DNA from: Apostichopus californicus
Lineage: Eukaryota > Echinodermata > Holothuroidea > Aspidochirotida > Stichopodidae
DNA length: 24,798 bases
Assembly (NCBI GenBank): GCA_020650975.1
Contig: JAIPMN010003705.1
Location: forward strand, 1 to 24,798
Reading direction: 5' to 3'
The notes beneath the pieces were generated by a model. That model had not been told where the DNA came from, searched no databases, and saw only the letters and a list, made by a program, of their open reading frames with translations. This document shows, piece after piece, positions 1-17,604 of the stretch. Each line of letters starts with the position of its first letter. Position 1 is the first letter of the stretch. The position numbers and the translations under genes are program-made.

Positions 1-1177
1 ATTCAGTATTTAAGTATCAGAAACGATTGTTTTATACCACACTGTATAGTCTCCTTCAAAATTATTTTGGTTTTTGTATAAATTGTAAAACCACAAATAT
101 TAAGCAAGACCAAGTAGGCATTCACAAAACAGCACTTAAAAGTATTCTTTTGAATATACGCACTAATTATTTTATGCGGTCTGCATATTTGCGTCGTGTT
201 CAGTTTGTTCCTTGTTCCTCTAGTACAAAATTTTTGTATCATGCAGGTAATCATTTCAGCTCAATACAGTACCACTTTTGAGGGGATTCATACCATTTAC
301 CTGTCTCCTCACAATTTCACAACCCCAGCACTCTTGCTTTGCTCTGTCTAAAGTGAGCTGGTAACGCTTTTAACGCTGTTCCCCCCCCCCACCTACTGCA
401 GATCACTACCTGTCTATGACCCCTCCTTCTCATTCTACCACCCAAAGTGCCCCCCTTTTTCGTACCAATTTGTCATCTGTCCGTATCTAATATGGATTAA
501 AATATCATATTTGTAACATACAAGAAGTAAATCCTGTACAAACCACTTTAGAGATATCATGCATTTTTGTTGTCATCTAAATAACCCCAATTTATAATGA
601 GAAACTTCATCAAAAACATTGAATCCGACGAGATTTCAGAGGATTGCGAAACTACCTGTAAAAAAAAAAAAAATTAAAAAAAAAAATTAAAAAAGGGTGT
701 TCATTATTTACATTTGAAGAACAATGTTTCTTTCATTCTGTCTGTATCTAATATGGATTAAAATATCGTATTTGTAACACACAAGAAGTAAATCCTGTAC
801 ATGTACACCACTTTAGAGATATCATTTGTTGTCATCTAAATAACCTCAATTTATAATGTGAAGATTCTGTACACGATGCAAAACCTGCCTGGACACATCT
901 CTGTGTTTGTGTACATGTATAGCAGTTTCTCATATTTCATAGCATTTTGTTTTTGCAATACAAGCCAAATTATGCAGACTGTCATTTCTACGTTTGGTTG
1001 GTTGGAGCAACAATTAGCTCTGTCACTGCTGACTTGAGAAACTTCAACAAAACATTGAAATCCGACGAGATTCTAGAGGATTGCGAAACAACCTGTAAAA
1101 AAAAAAATTAAAAAAAAAAAATTAAAAAAAAAGTTCATTATTTACATTTGAATAACAATTTTCTTTCCTTCTTACAG
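1..1177 (+). other. Intron of LATS upstream of the first visible coding exon
   Basis: AT-rich sequence with no convincing reading frame. It ends in a pyrimidine tract and CAG at 1175-1177, directly before an exon whose frame joins the next LATS exon. The exon feeding this intron lies left of the window. The right 700 bases are a diverged tandem duplication, described separately. A C-run is present near 380-390. I see nothing else in the first 470 bases. Confidence 0.7.
473..1177 (+). repeat. Diverged two-copy tandem duplication within the intron
   Basis: Copy 1 (about 473-737) and copy 2 (about 738-1177) share long matching stretches: the segment beginning GTATCTAATATGGATTAAAA, the GAGAAACTTCA...CCGACGAGATT segment, an A-rich tract with two interrupting TT dinucleotides, and GTTCATTATTTACATTTGAA. 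Copy 2 carries about 175 extra bases (about 859-1034) absent from copy 1. The 3' end of copy 2 is the functional splice acceptor of the next exon; the matching place in copy 1 (about 720-737) is pyrimidine-rich but lacks the CAG. Confidence 0.8.
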
Positions 1178-8178
<7,001 letters not shown>

Positions 8179-8454
8179 GGAGGGTCGAACGGTCATGATC
8201 GTTGACTGCTACTTTGAGTGGAGGTGGATGCTCGGGTGGCAGCGCCAGGGAGCTGGTATCTCCTTCCGGTGCTACCACAGAGGTACGCCACCAAATAATC
8301 TCGGTAGATTGGTGGTACCAATCGGCCCAGTGCGAGACACCCTTTCTGCCGATACTCCTGCATGGAAGATCTCCCATCGTAATCATCAACATCGTGTTCT
8401 AATTATTACGTGCCGGCGGCGTAGAGAGAGTAAAGTGTCGTTAAAATTAGTACA

Positions 8455-8872
8455 GCAGGTGGGAAGTCAAAGTGCACAGGCTGGTAATGTTGGTGAGGTG
8501 TCTGGTCCTGTTAGTTGGGTGCCAGTTTACGCCGGTAGAGTTTGGGCGAGTTGTCCGACAGTGTCACTGGGCATGTAGTCACTGTCACTTGGGTGTCAGT
8601 TGGTGTTGAGAGAGTGTTGAGAAAGTGTTGATGAGGTATCGGTCACTGTTAGTTGGGTGTCATTCAGTGTTAAAGGGGTGCCTGACTATGCTATGAGGTG
8701 TTGGAAATGAAATTTAATCAGAGAATGTCAGGAAAAGTGTCAGTCAGGCCAATTGGTGCCAGTCAAAGTTGATTGGGTGCCAGACAACGTCAATGGTGTG
8801 GTCTCAGATAATGGGTAATCAGGCGGTGTTTATGGGGTGTTAGTCAATCTTGATGGGGTGTAATCCCTTCTC
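8455..8872 (+). repeat. Degenerate G/T-rich tandem repeat
   Basis: The core GTTAGTTGGGTGCCAGT and variants recur near 8510, 8585, 8648, 8755, 8769 and 8840, with many shorter GTGTTGA/GTCAGT pieces between. Spacing is irregular (about 20-75 bases). It looks like an old, decayed minisatellite. Confidence 0.55.
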
Positions 8873-8985
8873 CTGACAAATGCTGACTTCATTTGCACAA
8901 TCCCACTCTTGGTGGCGATAGGTTCAGGATGAGTCCACGAGGAAGTGGCCAATGGAAGGAGGAAAAAATGGTAGTTCTAAAAAGC

Positions 8986-9126
8986 TTCATGCATATGCAC
9001 GACTTGATATGTAGCATCAGATCATGTCTGATCAATGCATGACTATGTAGAGCAGCCATATTTACCATTTGAAGCGGAGGTCATACATATGCATGAAAAA
9101 AATCATCACTTTGATGAATATGTATG
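8986..9126 (+). repeat. Cluster of inverted repeats (hairpin-forming region)
   Basis: TTCATGCATATG at 8986-8997 is perfectly complementary to CATATGCATGAA at 9086-9097. Between them, around 9016-9034, ATCAGA and TCTGAT form a small hairpin. A second structure has TCATACATAT (9081-9090) pairing with ATATGTATGA (about 9117-9126), enclosing TCATCA-ctt-TGATGA. Arms of the two structures overlap, so they are alternatives. It could be an RNA fold in the 3' UTR or the remnant of a small element; no target-site duplication was identified. Confidence 0.5.
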
Positions 9127-9178
9127 ATGTAAAGCTTGTCAGCTGATAGGGAGGAATTTGTCATATATTGTAAAGTTT

Positions 9179-9203
9179 AGAGAGAGAGAGAGAGAGAGAG
9201 AGA
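9179..9203 (+). repeat. (AG)n microsatellite
   Basis: About twelve uninterrupted AG dinucleotides. Confidence 0.95.
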
Positions 9204-9427
9204 TGGTCAAGGTGCGATACTGTTTATTAGCGTGTTTGTGTCTTTCAACTTAGGACGAAGTGTTAGATACAGCTGTAAGTGAAGTGATAGACAAGGTATA
9301 ATAATATTCAAAATAATAATTCAAAAGAAGATGATTTAAATTACAGTATCTTGAAAAATGCAGGTTAGGTATTATAAGAAAGAGTATTAATGGAATACTA
9401 TATCTAGGCCGTGTATTTTTCTGGTAG

Positions 9428-9815
9428 CTCAAGTGAGTATGACTTCAATACAGTGTCTTGATAATGTATTAATGTAATACTCAAAAGGAGTATGAACTTC
9501 ATACAGTATTTGAGAATTAATTTTTTCTTAGTTACTGGAGGAAACTAGTATGAATTAAGTTCAATATCTGGACAAATATCTCTTTTTGGAATAATGCTTT
9601 TAGGTAATACTCTCAAAGGAGTCTGAATTTGAGACAGTTTTGGCCAAGTTGGTTAATAGTAGTGAAGGGAGGATCAGAGAGTAATACATTATTACTGGAT
9701 AACGATGTTAGGTAATACACCCGAGGAGTATGGATTTAATACACTGTCTTATGTATGTGTTTTAAGGTAACAGTCATAGAGGTATGGATTCAATACTGTA
9801 TTTGAACAGAGTTTT
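9428..9815 (+). repeat. Degenerate tandem repeat, basic spacing about 54 bp
   Basis: Diverged copies of a motif like CTCAAAGGAGTATGAATT followed by CAATACAGTATTTGA start near 9428, 9481, 9538, 9611, 9719 and 9773. GGTAATAC commonly precedes a copy. Spacings are about 53, 57, 73, 108 and 54 bases, so some copies carry insertions or a decayed unit lies between. Confidence 0.6.
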
Positions 9816-9860
9816 GGTGGTACCCAAAACACAAACTCGGGACGTTTGTATTAATATGCC

Positions 9861-9866
9861 AATAAA
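9861..9866 (+). terminator. Candidate polyadenylation signal for LATS
   Basis: AATAAA, the first on this strand after the LATS stop, followed within about 40 bases by a T/G-containing stretch. Placement is inferred from the motif only. Confidence 0.4.
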
Positions 9867-11693
9867 AAAAAACCCTTAAATTTCAATAGTAAATTTGTGT
9901 TAAAAATATATGACACTTTCCATATTTGGAATTTGATACCTTCATGAAGTTAGGGACGTCTTTACAAAGTCAGAAAATTTAATTAGTTGTACAGATTGGT
10001 TAAAAGAGACTGGTATGTCTTGAAAGTGATTGTCGATGGGGGAGGATGAGTTGTCAAAGGAAGATTTAATTCTGATTGTTGTCATGAGAGGTTGGAAGAA
10101 ATAAGATCAGTTGGGTGTGAACGATGTGTTTGTTGTCAGGTTCTGATGGTTACGCCTCTAATTTATATCAGATTGGAATTGAAATTCTCGGTATTATCAT
10201 CTTCCTGGCAAAGAAGATCTTTTGAGTTGATGCAGTTTCAATGAAATCTTATTAAAATGTCACACGTCCATTTTTGATCAAAATAATGGATTGAAAAGTC
10301 ACATACATATACACAAAATGTGAAAAGAAATATCTGGTTTCCCGAGATGCATCTCAGCTTTTCTTTGGACAGCATCTTTGCGGTGAAACCGCTTCTATCC
10401 ATTGTCGCTCTTTGTCAAATTTTGATGAAATCAATCTGTTAACAGAAAGATGGTATGAAAAGAAAAAAACATAATTTGCTACCTGTGGTTCCACTTTAAG
10501 GTAGCACCAGGAAAGATGAAATTAGATGGAAATAAGAGATTTGAAATATTAAAATTGGGCAAAGGTTGCCTCTCTCCAATATCTAGAAGATATTGTCAGA
10601 GACATGACTGACAGTTAGAGGATTGATTGGTTTTCATAACGTCATGACTGCAAAAGAGCTTCTTTTAGACCGGTGACTCCAAACGGTTTGATAAATTTAT
10701 CTGTCGTTTCACCAAGGATTGAGTTAGATGGTCTGTAATCGACGGAACGAAAACAAGCACATCTTCACCGCCAATTTTTCGAAAAACCTACGGAGAGTTT
10801 TGTGTGCCTATATATATATATCTTTACCAGGCCTGTGTTGGTTTTATGGAGCAATTCCACAACTCTGCCACATTGTGACTGAATCACTCTTAACGGGTCA
10901 TTTTTCGTGGTCACTTGTTTTATGCAAAAGCATGCAGAGTTGGATTTTTTTTAAAAGCAAGGTTGGACATGCAAGTTTTCACGATTTGGTTTGTTGGACG
11001 GCACGTGTTTGGACAGTTGGTTTGTGATATTAAAAGAGTATGTATCATGCCATTTTGAGAGATATTATGCCTTAATCAAACCACAGGTGCAACGGCTTGA
11101 GTAAGGTTTCTTATGTTTTTAGGAGATAATAACTTTTATTTTGAATCAACAGCTTCCAAGCAAGTAGCTAATCTCTATAAACTGAGAGCCTTTTTTGGGA
11201 ATGATGCCCAAAATTTGTACCAATTTTATCAAATGAACCTCCAATTCTGTTTCCCACCCAATTGACAGTTCAATAACAATTATTTAAATGTAATAATCCC
11301 ATCTCCCGGTCAAAACTTTTTGTTGTCCCGAACACTTTTCTCATCTTACCAATAGTCATGATGAATTACCTACATTTTGGACTTAAAAACCCAAAAAACT
11401 ATCCAAAAGTATCAAAATTGGAAGTATAAATACTAACTATTTTCGACAGTTTTGTATCCAGCTCTAGGTCTTAAACCTTCGTCTGAAAATCATTTATTAG
11501 GCGGCAAGAATATTGCAGTCAAAGCTTCCCTTACACCAATATGTTAAAAAAGGTAAGCATAGCTTTCATATTGCAATTCTGAGGGGGTGCCTGTGGCTCG
11601 TATAAATGCTCTCGTTAAACTTTGTAGGCAGACCTTTGCCAGAGAGATCATGGATAATGTAACAGATAGTGTTTGGTGTAAGTTGGATTGGTT

Positions 11694-11733
11694 GGGATGG
11701 GGGTGGGGGGGGAGGGAGGGGGTTAGGGAGGGG
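11694..11733 (+). other. G-rich tract with G-quadruplex potential
   Basis: At least six G-runs of three to eight bases are separated by one or two bases, in intergenic DNA. It fits the G-quadruplex pattern; no gene context is known. Confidence 0.55.
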
Positions 11734-11842
11734 TACAATACAAATATAACAAAAGATGTAAAGTTGTGCACCTCCGAGTCAACAACAGTCAAATACTGAT
11801 CACTGATATTTTATATTGTTTCATCAGGCTGGCAAAAAACTG

Positions 11843-11860
11843 ATATATATATATATATAT
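11843..11860. repeat. (AT)n microsatellite
   Basis: Nine uninterrupted AT dinucleotides. Confidence 0.9.
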
Positions 11861-14800
11861 TTACGGAATCTTGTCTTATATGAATTTTTTATTTTCAATC
11901 ACAATCTCATCTTTTGATGAGTTTCCAAGAGGCTGCAGTAAGGAATTTCTAGACGGTAGTAGATATTTTTCGATCTCCGATGCCACAATTTGATCCACAA
12001 ATTAATCCCGAGTTTATCGATTACTTGAAAGTTTTATAAAACACTTTTGGTGGTAAACGGCCTTCGATTTTACAATTTTTTTTTTTTTAAACAATTTTCT
12101 ACACGGTTGGTGGTTTACTGACAATTAGTGGCACAACAGGAGAAACATAATTAGGCACAAAGCAATTATTTGTTATAAACATTTCTTGTTGTGAGTGTTA
12201 ACAGTATTTTTTGTTTTTTCATATTAAATGTTTTTTTTGAGCAATTTTGCTGTTACATTTAGTATTTTAAAACTAGAAGTTATCTTCCAAACTATGCATT
12301 TAATGTGAAACATTTTCAATGGGAAACCATTTAGTGAATGCGCTGTTTGAAAGCATTGGGTAGGAGTTATGTTTTTTCTTTGCACATTGTGAATTAGCTG
12401 CCCTGCTCAGGAACCCCCAGTTGTACTGCTGGTACAAGATTTTTACTTTTGGGGATTAAATATCTGTTGCTTCTGGACAGCTCCTTGTCGGTTCAATTAT
12501 TCGACTGATGAGAATACCAAAAACTAAACAGTTAACATTTCAGATATAAAATATCAGCAATTGTTCTGCACTCGTATTTGGTCAAAATTTCTCGGAGTCA
12601 GCCAAAGTGATTACGACAAATATGTCCGTGTGTCTTGTAGTCGTTCACTGTACTTATCAAGTAATATCAAATTAATATTTTGTTCCATTATCACAAGACA
12701 TGAAACAAAAAGAGGTTTATTTAGTTTGTGGAATGCAGTCATGACGAAAGCGGGAAAGAGAAACGAAAAAGAATGGGAAAAGTATTTCAAAGTAAACGTA
12801 ACATTTTTCTAAAGCAGTGTTTTTCGCATTTTGTTGCCACCTTGCAAGAAATTTGATTGTCAATGAATGCTCATCATGGATAAACCTAAAAGACACTTGC
12901 CTAGCTTTTAACAGTCAATAATATATAATTAGGGAGCAATTAGATGATTCCGTTTCATTCCGACTAATATGACGTCCGGGATACTATTTTTTTTGTGCTA
13001 ACAGTTTTTTTTTCTGATGCAAGACTAAGTGGAATGTCTGATTGAAATGGAAACACACATTTCCGGATTTAATACTGCAAGTCAACGTTGATCTGCCGGG
13101 ACAAAGTGAACTTTTGTAGTTGCTACGACACTTACGGGATGTACTTAACTACTCCTCGTGACGAAAGAAAAAATAACAACGTTACTACGTTATAAATAGT
13201 TTTTTAAGTTCTTATGTGTTCATTTTGTCCTGTATTTTTGGAATATCATGCCACAATTTAGAAATCGAAAATAATAGAAACTCCCCAAAGCGTGGAAAAC
13301 ATACTTTGTGTTTTGCCTCGGCGTAAGGTTTCCGTGGGGCTGCATTAATAGTTTTGAATACCTTGTGGAATCACAGAAAGTTTGCCGGCGGGTCACACGT
13401 TACCTACCTGTGGGTTAGGATTACGATGATCGGGGTTGTGTATCGAAAGACTGGCATGGAAAAGTTAAAAATTAATCCTTTAGGGATCTGTGGCTGTTTT
13501 AGTCGATGGATTTGTACTATCTAAGTACACTAATCACATGATACAAGAAAGAAAAAAAGAGAAAATGTCTGACATTTCAACCAATTATTTATAGATTTTT
13601 TTTCTTCGAAATAGCCCACTTGTGACATTGTTCCAGTAAGTTCAAGGGTTAGAAGTTAAAAGAAATTATTAAGGTCTGGTTTATAGTTTCTGGTCTCATT
13701 TTATGTTTTGGCTTTATGGACTTATTTTTCTTCTTGGTACTGGTATAAAAATCAAACTTGCCAACATTTTCAGGTTTTTAACTATTTTCTAAACTCTTGA
13801 ACTCTTGAAAATTATGGTTGGTAGCTATGGTTTTTATTGAAACAAAGGTAGTTAATTAATGAATTGATGATTAAGTATTATTAACTATTCATTGAGAAAT
13901 CTTTTTGCAGCCATTTTCTGCTCATTAAGTATAAAATGAAACCTTGGCAAATTAACGTATTCCGTATATGTTTTACGAAGTAAAAAGTTTTGTCCAGGAT
14001 TGTCAAATGTTTGATTTGAAATATTCATAGCAGGAGGTATTCTTTGAAAAATGAATTCATGATTTACACTCCTTGACAACACCAGCAACTGTTTTCATAA
14101 TAATTCTATACAAATATTTTGCACTTTATAGTTTGTGTTTACTGTATTCAAACTTTATTGTATTCTGTTAGCAGATGATGATGAACAGTGAGTTGGGGTT
14201 GGGGGAGGGGTCGGTGAAAGTTAGGCTAGAGAGAGGGAACTTTGAACTTTTGATAGGCTATATAGTCTTGTTGGGGAGACTCAACTCAACAATTACTGGT
14301 TTATTCTAGGTGATTTGGTTTTAGATGCAAAAAAAAATTGCTTTTTAGGGAAGAAGAAAAAAGTAAATTGATACAGAATCATAACCCCTTTAAGAATATG
14401 AAGTACTGTTTATGCAAGTGATATCAGTAGTTAAATCATTTGTGTCAGAGACAAAGCTGGGATTCAATAGGGATGGGTAGGTGGAAGGTGAGGATATTCG
14501 CCAAAAGTGTATTGGAGGATATTTTCCTGCAGCCCATCTTCTTGAAATAACAAGCGACCTTCCATTCACCCCCACTCCCCCCTCCCTCAAAGAACATGCA
14601 TATCATGTAAAAGTGTAGTCAAAATTAATAGAAGATGGCAGTGGAATGTATTACTGTGGTCATACTTGTAAGCAAAATTTGAAACTTCGTTAAGAGTCTA
14701 CTTTGCAATTATGAGTACATTTTGTATGCAGATTACTGTGAGTTTGATGGTTCAAAACGTAAAGTAGAAGTTGATAAAGGTAATTTTGAGAGCTACTTGT

Positions 14801-16640
14801 TTTTGTTATGCTGTGATTACTATAGCAAAATGAAAAGTGTGCTTTTACTCTAAAACACCTGTCCCCGTTCCCCTATTATTGATAATTTCCTAACCCCCGC
14901 CCCCCCCCCTCTTGTGTCAATTATAGTATATTTCATCTTGACTGGCAATGGTATTCAATTTCAAAGATACTTACTTTCTTTTCTTTTCATATTTCCCCGT
15001 GGCAATTTATTTTTTATTACAGTAGGGTTTACTCCTCGATAAACACAAAACTTGAGATGGGTTTTAATGCATGATTGAAGAACATTGCCTTTCAACTGTT
15101 GTCAATTTCTATAAATATTGCTTGAAATTATTACAAAGAAAAAATTTAAATAAAAAAGTGAAGAAGAAGACGGAATAATGTGTTTAAGTTGCTTTGTAGG
15201 TTTTGGAAAATTAAATGGGTTTATTTATCTAATTTTTTCCTGTTTCTGTATATTAAATTGTTTTTGTTTTCTTCTCATCTGCTCTAAGCAGAGATATGAT
15301 ATCTTACTAAGTGTATAGCGAAATGAAAATGTGTCATCTCAAGTTGTCTTTTCGAATACAATGTTGAAAAGAAGAACATAACTAATTTCTACATTTGTTC
15401 TTAATTTGTGATTTTCTTGGATTCGATTTATTAATATGATTTAAAAGCTGTTACATTGTTTGTTGAATCAAACATCACCCTTTGCAGCAACCATTAACCC
15501 CACCATACCTCCATACCCTGACTTAACTTCCTGGTAATACCACGAGGAAGTTTGGAAAAAATCCTGAGGTGATTTATACTTGAGCGAAGTCTTTACATGT
15601 TTATTATGGTGATCATTTTTGGCGGGGGGAGGGGGAATGAGTCCCAGAGTGCAATTATCTGAAAACTTAAAATTTTGGGTTCAATGATTAAGTCCTGGTG
15701 GATACAATGGGGAAGGGAAGGGTGACCCAGGGTGGTACTTTGAATAGAATTTTTTTTTATAACAAATTACCATAATAACCATACTCATTCTCGAAACTAC
15801 TTCTCGGCATAGTTTATTGAATGTATAACAAATTCTGCAAATTACAGGAAATAACTTGATTAAAAGTGTAATACTGTATGGAGACTTAACCTGTCATTTG
15901 GCATTCCTTCATACGTGCACAAAAGACCGGTTCTTAACTGGAGGAGTGATTCCCATGACAACGTTCCAGACTCGTAGTGCTGTCAAAGTTTCAAAAAATC
16001 TTTAATTTTGTTAACAATTTTCAAGAAAATAATGAAGTAATCAAATTCATTCTTTAAATATTTTGCAACAAGTTTTGTGAATTCCATTGATTAAATATGA
16101 GACAAAACCCATAAATTTACCTACAAAGATCATTACATAATCAAATGTCATTAATTCAAGCTGAAATGAAATGTGGGCTTTAGCATTAAATTAGAACTAA
16201 TCATAAAAATTCACTGCAAATTGCTTAAAGGGTCATACACTGAATTTATCGATTCAACAACTTACAGACATTTATATTGGTCTGAGTTATACAGATATCA
16301 AACACACTTGGAATTGTTCCAAATTTAACATTTCCAGAAAATTTCAGAAATATTACATTCTCACAAATACTGAATAACATCTGCCAGCTACTACCACTCT
16401 TTGGCTAAAATATTTGAACAATAATTGCAAAATTTACACTATTCTTTTAAATTTTTAAATTTTTAAATTATTCTATTGTTTATAGAAAGTAATATACCAT
16501 TGTATAGTTACCTGGCTGTTAACACATTTTCCTAACCGTTCAAAATGATTCATTTATAAACTTGTAGAAAACAACCCTTGACAAACAAATATAAAATAAT
16601 AATTTTTGCAGTGTTTTCTATTATTAAATATGTCACAATA

Positions 16641-16646
16641 TTTATT
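16641..16646 (-). terminator. Candidate polyadenylation signal for NDUFAF4
   Basis: AATAAA on the minus strand, about 285 bases after the NDUFAF4 stop. An ATTAAA variant at 16680-16685 is an alternative. Motif evidence only. Confidence 0.4.
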
Positions 16647-16928
16647 TGGTTTTCTACAGTGAATGAAGTGCCAGGGCTATTTAATTGTTCACTGAAATTA
16701 TGACTGTTGCGTTCGAATATCACGCTGCCTCTGGCGACACACACGTATTCTGTAAAATACTGGATGAGAGAACTTTTGAAAGACGGTCTTCTTCTAAGCA
16801 ACATGAAACTGCAAAGACTCTCCAAATATCTTCCTCTGTCTCTCTGACTTCAATTCTCTCTCTTTGCGTCATCAACATATCTTTATGTCCTCTCCATTCC
16901 TCTTTTGCATCGAAGGAGTCTTCTTTCC

Positions 16929-17090
16929 TCAGTCTGCTGAAAGTTGCCTCTTTTCGTAAATCGGTAACTTTGGGTTTGGGTCGTTTGGATTCTGCGGGAT
17001 GATCTTGAACGCTTGGAAGTTATCCAGGATGTTCTCTGTGTCCGTCAAGTCTAGCTTGCAATCCTCTGCCAACCTCTCAGCTGTCCATTT
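16929..17090 (-). CDS. NDUFAF4: NDUFAF4 exon 4 (stop codon)
   Basis: The acceptor is TTTTCCATAG. It encodes KWTAERLAEDCKLDLTDTEN, then an ILDNFQAFKI stretch and a polar, proline-rich tail ending in SAD before TGA at 16931-16929. The WTAE start matches the human protein. Confidence 0.92.
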   Translation of the reverse strand, partial: KWTAERLAEDCKLDLTDTENILDNFQAFKIIPQNPNDPNPKLPIYEKRQLSAD

Positions 17091-17560
17091 CTATGGAAAA
17101 GGGGATAGTTACAATAACATAATGTGTTCATTCCCATGAACCCCCCCTCCGACCTGAAAAGAGCTCAGAAGATTACTGAATTTTGACCATCTGTACCACT
17201 GCCTGCTTCATCATCTTTGATTTAACATCACCTGTGAGATCACTGAATTTGAGATGTTTTTATACTGATAAATACAACTTACACTCTGTCTCACAAACTG
17301 ACTTCAAGCACAAGCTCATCTCTTTCGAAACGAGAACCCACATAGCAATCACTGTGAGACGTTAGACATGTATGTGAATTATTAAAAGGAGCAAGCAGGG
17401 AATAAGTTAGTATTCAAATTTTGTGTATCAGTTTCGGAGGCCCTGAAGTTTGTCTTGTGTTTAATACTATGGTTCCTGTTTATAAAATATTCTGCTTTAG
17501 AAAATAATAATAATAATAATAATAATAACCATAATAATGATAATAATAATAATAATAACC

Positions 17561-17604
<44 letters not shown>

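Larger units (their letters stand above)
8179..9885 (+). other. Presumed LATS 3' UTR
   Basis: Noncoding sequence after the TAA. The first canonical AATAAA on this strand that I found is at 9861-9866, which would give a 3' UTR of about 1.7 kb. The interval contains two degenerate tandem repeats, a GA microsatellite and a dyad-rich region, each listed separately. The actual cleavage site is unknown. Confidence 0.45.
9886..16640. other. Intergenic region between convergent genes; no gene supported
   Basis: AT-rich sequence of nearly 7 kb between the 3' ends of LATS and NDUFAF4. Open frames here are short (under 100 codons), and none has recognisable family residues or a coding-like composition. 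It holds several G-runs (11694-11733, near 14200, near 15620), an AT microsatellite, C-runs near 14895-14910, short palindromes such as GAGATGCATCTC at 10344-10355, and a three-copy AAATTTTT run near 16447-16470. A longer LATS 3' UTR extending into this region cannot be excluded. Confidence 0.6.

Noticed and set aside
10344..10355. Perfect 12-bp palindrome GAGATGCATCTC
   Set aside because: A palindrome this short is not remarkable in 25 kb and has no supporting context.
10728..11027. 99-codon frame in the intergenic region
   Set aside because: No recognisable family residues, AT-rich composition like its surroundings, and no splice or promoter context.
12561..12812. 83-codon frame in the intergenic region
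   Set aside because: No family resemblance; length and composition are expected by chance.
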